Assembly (NCBI GenBank): GCA_028714395.1
Contig: JAQTMJ010000040.1
Location: 1 to 7,150 of the forward strand
Length of the DNA stretch: 7,150 bases
Source: Candidatus Iainarchaeum sp.
Lineage (GTDB): Archaea; Micrarchaeota; Micrarchaeia; Anstonellales; Bilamarchaeaceae
Direction: 5' to 3'
Shown here one piece after another: positions 1-6,992 of this stretch. The position numbers were made by a program, and so were the translations under genes. The notes beneath the pieces are model-generated. The model ran no database searches and was not told the origin of the DNA. It was given only the letters and a program-made list of their open reading frames with translations. The first letter of the stretch is position 1, and each line of letters begins with the position of its first letter.

Positions 1-1
1 G

Positions 2-157
2 CCCGGGATAGGGGTGAGCGCCGTAGGGGTGCCGGACGAGGGGCGGGGCCAGATCGAATCCAGATGCCCTGGCGCGGGCTTCGTGAGCAAGCCGCACATG
101 CACGAGTTCCTGCTTCCGGAGATAAGGAAAGTGATGGGAAAGGGTGGGCGCAAATGA
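2..157 (+). CDS. Response regulator receiver domain, C-terminal part (5' end outside window)
   Basis: An open frame with codons starting at position 2 runs to a TGA at 155-157 and gives 51 residues, with the gene start lying left of the window. These residues match the end of a CheY-like receiver: a beta-4 'VSA' whose Ser is the usual switch Ser/Thr position, then a 'GFVSKP' segment holding the conserved Lys-Pro before the last helix. They align without gaps to residues 73-119 of the receiver at 2973-3332, with about 20 of 47 identical, including V-S-A-x-G-x-P-x-E, P-G-x-x-F-V-x-K and M-H-x-x-L. The protein stops right after the final helix, so there is no C-terminal output domain, although a domain N-terminal to the receiver cannot be excluded. 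The stop overlaps the kinase start in an ATGA, so the two are probably co-translated. The phospho-acceptor Asp lies outside the window. Confidence 0.85.
   Translation, partial: PGIGVSAVGVPDEGRGQIESRCPGAGFVSKPHMHEFLLPEIRKVMGKGGRK
142..147 (+). promoter_or_regulatory. Ribosome binding site deciding the kinase start
   Basis: GGGTGG lies 6 nt before the ATG at 154 and contains the GGTG core complementary to archaeal 16S rRNA. With the ATGA overlap, it supports a start at 154. The longer in-frame start at 64 would lie wholly inside the upstream receiver gene and would add 30 residues that read as an out-of-frame copy of it. Confidence 0.6.
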
Positions 158-2976
158 AATTCCACAATGCAGCCGGAATCCGGGACGCAGTAAAAAAGAC
201 AGGGAAACGCTACGAAAGCATGGACAACCTGATAGCTGGCTGCCAGGTGATAAGCTTCGACTGGCGTTACGTTTACCTGAACAGTACTGCAATCAGGCAT
301 GCGCGCAAGAGCAGGAAGGAACTGCTCGGCCGCACCATGATGGATGCGTATCCGGGAATAGAGAAGACGGAAATGTTCAGGCATGTCAGGCGTTGCATGG
401 AAAAGCGCGCGTTCCACCGCATGGAGAACTCGTTTACCTATCAGGACGGCAGCGAGGGCTGGTTTCTGCTCAATATGGAACCTGTTTCGGAAGGCCTGCT
501 CGTAGTTTCTCAAGACATCACTGCGCAGAAACGTATGGAAATGGCGCTGCACGAGAGCGAGGACAAATACCGTACGCTGGTGGAAAGCTCTCCGGAAGCG
601 ATAACCATACTGGACAGGAAAGGCGCAATCCTTTTCCTCAACAAAAAAAGCGCTTCAAGATTTGGCGCAAGCCCGGCAAAAATCACAGGGAAAAGAATCT
701 GGGAATACATCCCAAAAAAAGCGGCCGCATTCAGCGAGTCCATGCTGCGCGAAATCATAAGGACCGGAGAGAGCCGCGAGATTGTGAGCCCGGTTTCAAT
801 AGGCGGCAGTACGCGATTCTTCCGCATAACCCTGAGCCCGGTGAAAAGCAAGGAAGGAAAATTCAATTCGGTATTGGTAATATCCTCTGACATAACCGAA
901 ATCAAGAAATCCGAACAGCGCATAATGAACCTCAACAGGCTCTATTCTATGCTCAGCGACAGCAACCAGGCGATAGTGAGGTTCAGGGACATGGGCAGGA
1001 TCGCCAGGGAAATCTGCCGCATAATAGTGAGGGACAGCGGCATGAAGATGGCCTGGCTGGGGCTTCACGACCCGGCGCACAATATCATCAAACCGATTGC
1101 GCACTTCGGGGTGGATCCCGCCTACCTGAAAAGCATCAAAATCTCCCCCCAAGAAACCGCGACCATGCGCGTCCCTATCAAGGCGGCTTTCCTCACAGGC
1201 AAACCGTTCGTGTGCAACGACTGGAGCACCGCCAGATACATGAGGCCCTGGGGTGCAGCGGGCGCCAAATACACCTATCGTTCTTCCGCCTCGGTGCCCA
1301 TACTCAAAAACGGGAAGTCAATCGGCACGCTCAACATCTATTCGGCCGCGCCCGGCTTTTTTGACGATGAGATAATGGGGCTGGTCCAGGATCTCGCTTC
1401 CGACATCTCCTTCGCGTTCGAAAAGGCTAAAGACGAGCAGCAGCGCAGGAGCGTGGAGAACACGCTGCGCGGAGCCAGGAGACGGCTTGAGGCTATAATA
1501 AACAACACGCCGGATGTGGCGATAGAGAGCTACGATATGAATGGAAAAGTGCTCAGCTGGAACAGGGCGGCGGAGAAAATATTCGGATGGAAAAAGGAAG
1601 ATGCAATCGGCAAGAACATAGGCCGGCTCATTCTGGGCCGGCATTCAGCCGCGCTCTTCATTAAAGATTTGCGGCGCATAAACGCGGGGGGCAAGCCCTT
1701 CCCGCCGACTGAATGGGAATTCAAGCGCAAGGACGGAACCATGGGATGGGTTTACTCAACCATCTTCTCCGTGCCTGCCAGCGTCTCTTCAAAGGAATTC
1801 GTGTGCATGGACGTGGACATCACCGAGCGCAGGAAAATTGAAAAAGCCCTGCGCGAGAGCGAGGCAAAGTACTCCAGCGTAGTCGAGAACTCCAGCGACG
1901 CCATAGCCATCCTTCAGGACAACGTTTTCAAGTTTGCGAACCGTGCCCTGAGCCAGCTCGGCGGCTATCCGCTCGACCAGATAATCGGGAAGCCCATATC
2001 TTTCGCGGTTGTTCCGGGGTTCAGGCACATAACGGACAGCAAGTACCGCAACAGGGTAAAGAGAGGCGGCCCCACGGAGAAATACGTGATACCTGTCAAG
2101 CGCAAGGACGGGGTCCTGATAAATGTTGAGCTGTTCTCCAAAATAATCAAGTACGATGGGCGGAACGCAGACCTGATAATCGTCCGCGACATCACCGAGC
2201 GCAGGCGGCTGGATGACCTCATGCGCAACTACACACTTAAGCTTGAATCCGAGGTCAATGCAAGGACCAGCGAAGTCCTTCAGGAAAAGCGCAGGGTGGA
2301 GGAGCTTTCCGCGGTCAAGGACCAGTTCATAAGGGACATCAGCCACGAGCTCAAAACCCCGCTTTCAGTAATAATGGGGAATCTTTCCCTCCTGCGCGAC
2401 ATTTTCCCTATTGGAAAGGAAAAGGAATGGGCATCGCTCCTTAACCTGCTGGACAGGAACACGGCAAGGCTCGAAAAATCCATAAACCAGATGCTCCAGC
2501 TGAGCAAGCTCCAGAAAGTCGAGCTCCAGCGCACCCGGGTCCTCCTGAACGAGCTGGTGGAAGAGGTATACAAAGAATACCTGCCCCTTTCCGAAATAAA
2601 AAGCATCACGCTTTCCATTGACGCCGAACCGGTGCTCATGCTTGGCGATGGGGACCTGCTCAGGCTGGCCATAGGAAACCTTGTGAGCAACGCCATAAAA
2701 TTCACCTCCCGCGGTTCGGTCAGCGTGCGGCTCAGGGGAGATGCACACTCTGCCACCATAGCCGTAACCGACACCGGCATAGGCATCTCAGAAAAGAACC
2801 AAAAGAAACTGTTTCTGGAATTTTTCAAGGTAGATCCGATAGCTCCGGGCACAGGCATAGGCCTTTCCATTGCAAAGGAGATAGTGAAAAAGCACGGAGG
2901 CACGATAAGGGTTAAAAGCAAATTAGGAGAAGGAAGCACGTTCGAAATAACGCTTCCGAGAGGGGTGCAAACATGA
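154..2976 (+). CDS. Soluble multi-PAS/GAF sensor histidine kinase
   Basis: A 940-residue sensor kinase that autophosphorylates a histidine and passes the phosphate to receiver proteins. Domains in order: PAS1 about 20-128, PAS2 134-250, GAF 260-426, PAS3 444-562, PAS4 569-685, a helical linker 686-722, HisKA from about 723, and HATPase_c about 835-938. PAS domains 1, 2, 3 and 4 each end in the usual 'DIT' signature (D121, D246, D555, D679). The phospho-acceptor is H731 in 'SHELKTPL'. The ATP site shows the N box (N842, N846), G1 box D873-T-G-I-G and G2 box G899-T-G-I-G, so the kinase looks catalytically complete. No membrane segment or signal peptide is visible, so it should sense signals in the cytosol. 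It has no receiver of its own and is flanked by two separate ones, its probable partners, joined by ATGA overlaps on both sides. The ligands bound by the PAS and GAF domains cannot be read from the sequence. The start at 154 is preferred to 64 because of the ribosome site and the upstream gene. Confidence 0.95.
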   Translation: MKFHNAAGIRDAVKKTGKRYESMDNLIAGCQVISFDWRYVYLNSTAIRHARKSRKELLGRTMMDAYPGIEKTEMFRHVRRCMEKRAFHRMENSFTYQDGSEGWFLLNMEPVSEGLLVVSQDITAQKRMEMALHESEDKYRTLVESSPEAITILDRKGAILFLNKKSASRFGASPAKITGKRIWEYIPKKAAAFSESMLREIIRTGESREIVSPVSIGGSTRFFRITLSPVKSKEGKFNSVLVISSDITEIKKSEQRIMNLNRLYSMLSDSNQAIVRFRDMGRIAREICRIIVRDSGMKMAWLGLHDPAHNIIKPIAHFGVDPAYLKSIKISPQETATMRVPIKAAFLTGKPFVCNDWSTARYMRPWGAAGAKYTYRSSASVPILKNGKSIGTLNIYSAAPGFFDDEIMGLVQDLASDISFAFEKAKDEQQRRSVENTLRGARRRLEAIINNTPDVAIESYDMNGKVLSWNRAAEKIFGWKKEDAIGKNIGRLILGRHSAALFIKDLRRINAGGKPFPPTEWEFKRKDGTMGWVYSTIFSVPASVSSKEFVCMDVDITERRKIEKALRESEAKYSSVVENSSDAIAILQDNVFKFANRALSQLGGYPLDQIIGKPISFAVVPGFRHITDSKYRNRVKRGGPTEKYVIPVKRKDGVLINVELFSKIIKYDGRNADLIIVRDITERRRLDDLMRNYTLKLESEVNARTSEVLQEKRRVEELSAVKDQFIRDISHELKTPLSVIMGNLSLLRDIFPIGKEKEWASLLNLLDRNTARLEKSINQMLQLSKLQKVELQRTRVLLNELVEEVYKEYLPLSEIKSITLSIDAEPVLMLGDGDLLRLAIGNLVSNAIKFTSRGSVSVRLRGDAHSATIAVTDTGIGISEKNQKKLFLEFFKVDPIAPGTGIGLSIAKEIVKKHGGTIRVKSKLGEGSTFEITLPRGVQT
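2962..2967 (+). promoter_or_regulatory. Ribosome binding site for the stand-alone receiver
   Basis: GGGGTG lies 5 nt before the ATG at 2973, inside the last codons of the kinase. It allows independent initiation as well as translational coupling through the ATGA overlap. Confidence 0.55.
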
Positions 2977-3332
2977 AAAGGGTATTGATAATCGAAGACG
3001 AACCTGACGTGGCTGAAACCATGAAGATGCTCGTCGAGCGCGAGGGCTACAAGGTTGATTACACTCTCGACCCGCGCAAAGGGGTGAAAATGGTCAAGGA
3101 CTACGACCTGCTCCTCCTGGACATAATAATGCCCGTGATGTCTGGCCGCGAAGTGCTTGATGAGCTGAAAAAAAAGAAAGTGAAGACTCCCGTGATAGTG
3201 GTGAGTGCGATCGGGCTGCCCATGGAAGTTTCCGAGGAAATCTCCAGAAAGTACCCTGGCGTCGCTTTCGTTCCCAAGACCGAGATGCACACCTCGCTTC
3301 CAAACACGATAAAGAAACTGCTGTCCAAATAA
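2973..3332 (+). CDS. Stand-alone response regulator receiver (CheY/Spo0F-like)
   Basis: A 119-residue single receiver domain and nothing else, so it must act through protein contact or phosphotransfer and not by binding DNA with its own output domain. Visible receiver hallmarks are the acidic cluster E8-D9-E10, the phospho-acceptor D50 in 'LLLLDIIMP', the switch residue S78 in 'VVSA', and K102 before the last helix. K102 is followed by Thr where most receivers, and the paralogue at 2-157, have Pro. Length is normal for a bare receiver. Its ATG overlaps the kinase TGA, which strongly suggests that the kinase at 154-2976 phosphorylates it. The next gene, a KaiC-like ATPase, starts 13 nt downstream and is a candidate target; this is inference from position only. 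Confidence 0.93.
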   Translation: MKRVLIIEDEPDVAETMKMLVEREGYKVDYTLDPRKGVKMVKDYDLLLLDIIMPVMSGREVLDELKKKKVKTPVIVVSAIGLPMEVSEEISRKYPGVAFVPKTEMHTSLPNTIKKLLSK

Positions 3333-3345
3333 CCGGTTTGATTGC

Positions 3346-4074
3346 ATGGCTGAAAACAAGAGGCCGAAAATTGTTCCCCAGCTCCGGAGGGTGCAGGCCG
3401 GCATTCCTGGCCTGGACCGCCTGGTGGAAGGCGGCCTGGTGGAGAACAGCCTCGTGGTGCTCAGGGGCGACACCGGGACAGGGAAAACGATTTTCGCGCT
3501 CCAGTTCATTTACGAAGGCATAACCAAATACAACGCCCCTGGCCTTTACCTGAGCTTCAACGAGGACAAGGAGGCAACATACGCCCACGGAATGGAGTTC
3601 GGCTGGGATTTCAGAAAGCTCGAGGAGGATGGAAAGTTTGCGTTCATCCACTACGAGCCCCATGAAGTCGTGCGGGTGATGGAGGAAGGCGGAGGGACCA
3701 TACGGGACCAGCTCGAAGCCATAAGAGCCAGAAGGCTCGTGGTGGACCCGATAACCCCCTTCACCATGGTGTTCAATGATCCCTACAAGGAGAACGAGGC
3801 GATAATGGAGCTTTTCAGCATGTTCAGGAACTGGAACTGCACCGCACTCATAATATCCGACGCGCGCGCCTCGCTCACTGGCGGCGAAAAAACCGAGAGG
3901 GCGGTGGTGCTCGCAGACGCGGTCATAAATATGTACTACACGCGCGAAGGGCCCTCCAGAGCCAGGATGCTTGAAGTGCTTAAGATGAAAGACACTGCGC
4001 ACACCGAGCGCCTCATCCCATTCGTTTTCACCAGCGGGGGATTGGAAGTACATGACGGCAAGCAGCGAAAATAA
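3346..4074 (+). CDS. Single-domain KaiC-like RecA-superfamily ATPase
   Basis: A 242-residue cytosolic ATPase of the KaiC/RadA-like group. It opens with the family's 'GIPGLDRLVEGG' stretch (19-30), then Walker A G41-D-T-G-T-G-K47-T48 and a Walker B strand 'RRLVVD' ending at D134. A segment 'FGWDFRKLEEDGK' follows closely what I recall of KaiC, as does a C-terminal 'LEVLKMKDTAH'. It has only one domain, as in many archaeal homologues; cyanobacterial KaiC has two. At the place of KaiC's catalytic Glu pair (E77/E78 in domain CI) it reads N72-E73, so the first Glu is replaced. Archaeal KaiC-like proteins are often linked to signal transduction, and the archaellum protein FlaH is a related fold, but the motifs here look more like KaiC than FlaH. 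It sits between the two-component genes and the pilin genes, which suggests a relay or switch role. The start has only a weak upstream GGTTTGAT. Confidence 0.9.
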   Translation: MAENKRPKIVPQLRRVQAGIPGLDRLVEGGLVENSLVVLRGDTGTGKTIFALQFIYEGITKYNAPGLYLSFNEDKEATYAHGMEFGWDFRKLEEDGKFAFIHYEPHEVVRVMEEGGGTIRDQLEAIRARRLVVDPITPFTMVFNDPYKENEAIMELFSMFRNWNCTALIISDARASLTGGEKTERAVVLADAVINMYYTREGPSRARMLEVLKMKDTAHTERLIPFVFTSGGLEVHDGKQRK

Positions 4075-6121
4075 CCCAGGGAAGCGGATGCGCGCATGCA
4101 GGGCGCAGGGCACCGTGGAGTTCCTGGTAATGATTGTTGCAGCCCTGCTCCTCCTCTCCATAATATACGTGATAGCCGGAAGAGAAATAACTGAAATCCA
4201 GAAAAGCAAGCAGTCCGGCGATGCGCGCATAGCCTCGTCCACATTAGCTTCGGCGGCAAAGGAAGTGTACTACCAGGGGCAGGGCGCAAGAAAGCAGGTT
4301 TACGTTTATTTTCCGCCCGAATACGAGCCATCTTCCTCGTACATCGCGAACCGCACGGTCTACCTGAGCGTGGGCGCAAGTTCCTATGCAGAATCTCTTG
4401 ATTTTGATGTTCATGGCAGCCTTCCTTTCACCGCAGGAGGCAATTTCGTCTGGATAATCTCCGAGGGCAGTTCGGTGCGCATAGGCAGCACCTATCTTTT
4501 CGTGCGCAGAAGCTCGCTTCCGGTGAGCATGGGGCAGAGCGCCACAGCGTCCCAGGATTTCTACGTGAAGAACGTGGGCAACGATACCATAAATATTACA
4601 GTTGCAAAGAGCTGGCCCTACTCCGACGTGACCGTTTCCGTCAGCGCCTCCAACTTCACCCTCATCCCGGACCAGATGCAACCTATTACGGTCGAATATT
4701 CAAGCAACGGGGCCGCATACGGACTTTACGGAGGAACCCTGCTCACCACTGCGTCCACCCCATTCGGGACCGAAGACTACACGACCATGCTCTCGGCGGA
4801 CGTGTCTGCCCCTCCGACTCCGCCGACGAACGTGAGTGAGAAAAATCTCACCATAATACCTCATCTTTGGCAGGAAACCCTTGGCCCTGGGAATTCCACA
4901 AGCAAGACATTCACAGTGTGCAGCGGGCAGAACAGCTCATTTTCATCAGTCTCGTTCGCAGCATCTTCGGGAGCGCCGGGCTCCTGGATGGGCAACACAA
5001 GCTCCATAGGCCCGCTTCCCCAGGATTCCTGCGCATTCAAAACGTTCGAGCTTTCGGTTCCGGCAAATGCAACCAACGGAATATACTCAGGCTCCATACT
5101 TGCAAGCGGGGACGGAATCGCGAATGATTCAGTTTCACTAATAATAACAGTTGCAAGCCAGGACAATTATCCGCCCAGGATAACCGACGTAATCCACGCG
5201 CCAAATCCGGCGCGCAGGAACGATTCCATAAGAATAAACGCAACCGCGAACGATAGCGGAAATCCAGCGGTGAGCAACATCTCAATGTGCATAATATCCA
5301 TAGACAACAGCTCCTGGAGCCAGATGGTTCCAGCAGATGGCTCCTACAGCTCCCCAGAGGAGCTGGTGACCCACACAATATCCGGAAGCACACTGAGCCC
5401 AGGAAACCACCTCGCAACAATCAGGTGCAACGACACGCAGACCAATTTAGGGGAAGCAAATTACACCTTCCACGTAAAATCTTCCGCGCCCATAGTTTTC
5501 ATAACCAACCAGACCACTGCAAATGCCGAAGAGCTGGCATGGATGACATTCCTCAATACCTCTGCTTCCCAGATGGGATTCAGCTGGGCGTATGATGCTG
5601 TTCCTGCCGCAAACGCCACTGCTTCGCCAAGCTCTCCAGGCTATGTAAACATATCCGGCTACACAAGCGCATTGCTGGCAGAATACGCAACAGGAATCGG
5701 CCTTGGCTCGGTCCTCACCTCATTCACCGGCCAGGGCGGCTCGGTGCTCATGGTCGGAGCTGCACTAGCTGGAGGGGTTGAAGTAGGAGATGCATCATCA
5801 GCCCCAAATGTTACTCTCACTCAGCGCTATTGGATATACAATAGCACCCATTACATAACTTCAGGATACTCGGGCTCAACAAAAATCTGGGACGGCAGCC
5901 AGGGGCGGCAATACAGCTTCCCAGTGGGTGCTTATTTAGGCACCGGCTATGTTGACGGAATGGACGGAAACACAAGGCTCGCAAACAGGACCGCCCTTGG
6001 AAAGCGCGGCAAAATCCTGATGTGGGGCATGACACGCGAGCGGGGCTACAATGCAGACGGAACCGTGATGTCCACGCGCACAATAGATTACACCCTCAAC
6101 CTTTCAACGGTGAGTCCATGA
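4052..6121 (+). CDS. Large class III signal-peptide surface protein with Ig-like domains and a GATase-like C-terminus
   Basis: A 689-residue secreted or pilus-associated protein. Residues 17-24 read 'RAQGTVEF', a class III (archaellin/pilin) signal with Q-x-T-x-E followed by a hydrophobic helix to about residue 45. Cleavage is predicted before Q19 by a FlaK/EppA-type peptidase. Next come beta-rich regions: an Ig-like domain at 156-251, a Pro-rich linker 253-259 'APPTPPT', a second at about 262-371, and a third at about 374-476. Domains one and two share a late G-[LI]-Y-x-G motif, suggesting tandem duplication. Residues 481-689 look alpha/beta: a start strand 'IVFITN', 'GKILMWG' near the end, and a terminal helix resembling ThuA/class I GATase-like folds. 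This part has no cysteine, so it is not a classical amidotransferase. I count 26 N-x-S/T sequons. The start at 4052 overlaps the ATPase gene by 23 nt. An in-frame ATG at 4088 gives a shorter, typical n-region and no overlap; neither has a strong ribosome site. Confidence 0.88.
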   Translation: MTASSENNPGKRMRACRAQGTVEFLVMIVAALLLLSIIYVIAGREITEIQKSKQSGDARIASSTLASAAKEVYYQGQGARKQVYVYFPPEYEPSSSYIANRTVYLSVGASSYAESLDFDVHGSLPFTAGGNFVWIISEGSSVRIGSTYLFVRRSSLPVSMGQSATASQDFYVKNVGNDTINITVAKSWPYSDVTVSVSASNFTLIPDQMQPITVEYSSNGAAYGLYGGTLLTTASTPFGTEDYTTMLSADVSAPPTPPTNVSEKNLTIIPHLWQETLGPGNSTSKTFTVCSGQNSSFSSVSFAASSGAPGSWMGNTSSIGPLPQDSCAFKTFELSVPANATNGIYSGSILASGDGIANDSVSLIITVASQDNYPPRITDVIHAPNPARRNDSIRINATANDSGNPAVSNISMCIISIDNSSWSQMVPADGSYSSPEELVTHTISGSTLSPGNHLATIRCNDTQTNLGEANYTFHVKSSAPIVFITNQTTANAEELAWMTFLNTSASQMGFSWAYDAVPAANATASPSSPGYVNISGYTSALLAEYATGIGLGSVLTSFTGQGGSVLMVGAALAGGVEVGDASSAPNVTLTQRYWIYNSTHYITSGYSGSTKIWDGSQGRQYSFPVGAYLGTGYVDGMDGNTRLANRTALGKRGKILMWGMTRERGYNADGTVMSTRTIDYTLNLSTVSP
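6109..6114 (+). promoter_or_regulatory. Ribosome binding site deciding the short pilin start
   Basis: GGTGAG lies 3 nt before the ATG at 6118 and is the best archaeal Shine-Dalgarno match in the window. It fixes the pilin start at 6118 and not at the longer in-frame ATG at 6022, which would put 32 non-signal residues ahead of the class III motif. Confidence 0.7.
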
Positions 6122-6495
6122 AGGCGCAGTTGAGCATGGAATTCTATGCGTCCATGGTGATGCTCCTTGTGGTTTTTGCCGCGGTCCTCGGCGTGGCCTA
6201 TGGGGAAGCCCAGAACCTTTTCCAGATGCAGGACTGGCTCACTGCGAAATACATAGCGCAAAAGCTCGCATTTTCCATAAACAAAGTGTATGTTGCCGGC
6301 GACGGGGCGTCCTCCTCAATAGTTCTCGAGGATTCGGGCAGGGAAAACATAACCATCTCAAACGGCCAAGTCATAGTCCGTCGGGGCAAGGCGGTTTCGT
6401 CCTGGCCCCTGCTCACCACAAAAGTAAATACTACATTTGTGAGCGGAAACGAAATCACCATAGTGAACAATCGCGGAACCATGGGTGTGGGCTGA
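6118..6495 (+). CDS. Short class III signal-peptide pilin
   Basis: A 125-residue pilin-like protein. It begins 'MKAQLSMEF', the textbook class III signal: a short basic n-region, predicted cleavage before Q4, Q-x-S-x-E, and then a hydrophobic helix to about residue 28 that would form the pilus core. The head region contains 'INKVYVAGDGASS', a pattern I associate with small archaeal pilins, then short beta strands and two N-x-S/T sequons (NIT, NTT). There are no cysteines. The ATG overlaps the preceding stop as ATGA, and its own TGA overlaps the next ATG by one base. It is the best candidate for a major structural subunit of this cluster. The start at 6118 is chosen over 6022 because of the ribosome site and the signal peptide. 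Whether it builds a pilus, an archaellum-like filament or another surface fibre cannot be told from this sequence. Confidence 0.9.
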   Translation: MKAQLSMEFYASMVMLLVVFAAVLGVAYGEAQNLFQMQDWLTAKYIAQKLAFSINKVYVAGDGASSSIVLEDSGRENITISNGQVIVRRGKAVSSWPLLTTKVNTTFVSGNEITIVNNRGTMGVG

Positions 6496-6992
6496 TGCGC
6501 GGGCAAATCTGGGCAACCGACTCCATCCTGGGCGTGGCCGTGCTGGCCTTCATAACGCTTCTCTCGGCATTCATATGGAATTCTGCGGCTTCGGGAAACA
6601 GCCAGGCTGAGAAATACAACGACCTCACGCTTGGGGCCATGGCGGCATCAGATGCGATAGTGCTCACCTCAGGAGATCCGGCGAACTGGAACCACCTTCC
6701 TGCGCTGGACGAGGACTCGGTTGCGGCAATCGGCCTGGCCAAAAGCAGGAACGTCCTGGATGCGAAAAAACTTGAGCGCATGCAGGCCCTCAACTCCTCC
6801 AATTACACTCTCTTCAGGGACAGGATGGGCATACCGCTTTACAACTATTCCATATCTGTCCTGTCCCTTAACGGGACGGAAATCTGGGAAACCGGAATCG
6901 CGCCCCCTGAAGATGCGCAGCGCGTGAGGGTGGAGCGCTTCGCAGTGCTCGAAAAAGAAGTGGTGAAAGTGGCGGTGGAAATATGGGAATGA
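6495..6992 (+). CDS. Pilin-like membrane-anchored protein with variant signal (minor pilin candidate)
   Basis: A 165-residue protein with an N-terminal hydrophobic helix (about 10-29) after a short 'MRGQIWATDS' n-region. It keeps the Gly/Gln junction of prepilins but has an Asp-Ser pair where class III signals carry Glu, so it is a divergent pilin. The head region includes 'LTSGDPANWN', 'AAIGLAKSRNVLD', a short Lys-rich helix and 'YNYSISVLSLNG', a layout I have seen in archaeal pilin-cluster proteins whose function is unassigned. There are sequons at NSS, NYT, NYS and NGT. The ATG shares one base with the preceding TGA (TGATG), and GGGTG at 6483-6487 lies 7 nt upstream. By position and signal it is likely a minor or initiating subunit of the same filament. 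It could instead be a simple membrane-anchored surface protein. Confidence 0.85.
   Translation: MRGQIWATDSILGVAVLAFITLLSAFIWNSAASGNSQAEKYNDLTLGAMAASDAIVLTSGDPANWNHLPALDEDSVAAIGLAKSRNVLDAKKLERMQALNSSNYTLFRDRMGIPLYNYSISVLSLNGTEIWETGIAPPEDAQRVRVERFAVLEKEVVKVAVEIWE
6974..6978 (+). promoter_or_regulatory. Ribosome binding site for the last, partial gene
   Basis: GGTGG lies 4 nt before the ATG at 6983 and 10 nt before the in-frame ATG at 6989. Spacing elsewhere in the window is 3-7 nt, so it favours 6983. Confidence 0.45.

Noticed and set aside
64..153. Longer in-frame start for the kinase at 64
   Set aside because: The 30 extra residues overlap the receiver tail in another frame, lack kinase or PAS character, and the ATG at 154 has both a GGGTGG site and the ATGA overlap.
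1816..2205. An 18-bp direct repeat (1816-1833 and 2188-2205)
   Set aside because: Both copies encode the 'DITERR' end of a PAS domain, so this is ordinary PAS domain duplication and not a mobile or regulatory repeat.
3346..4074. ATPase as archaellum FlaH
   Set aside because: The region near Walker B, the 'FGWD' segment and the 'LKMKDTAH' C-terminal motif resemble KaiC. No FlaI, FlaJ or archaellin neighbours are present, so FlaH remains only a remote alternative.
2280..4379. Long open frames on the minus strand opposite the kinase C-terminus, receiver and ATPase
   Set aside because: They mirror well-supported + strand genes, show no recognisable domain motifs, and are typical of antisense frames in GC-rich DNA.
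5347..5365. Perfect 7-bp inverted repeat with a 5-nt loop
   Set aside because: It lies in the middle of the large surface protein, has no T-run after it, and such short hairpins are expected by chance in GC-rich coding sequence.
6022..6117. Longer start for the short pilin at 6022
   Set aside because: It would put 32 unrelated residues before a perfect class III signal and lies inside the preceding gene. GGTGAG sits right before 6118.
5492..6121. Active class I glutamine amidotransferase at the end of the large surface protein
   Set aside because: The region has no cysteine to act as nucleophile, so at most the fold is shared.
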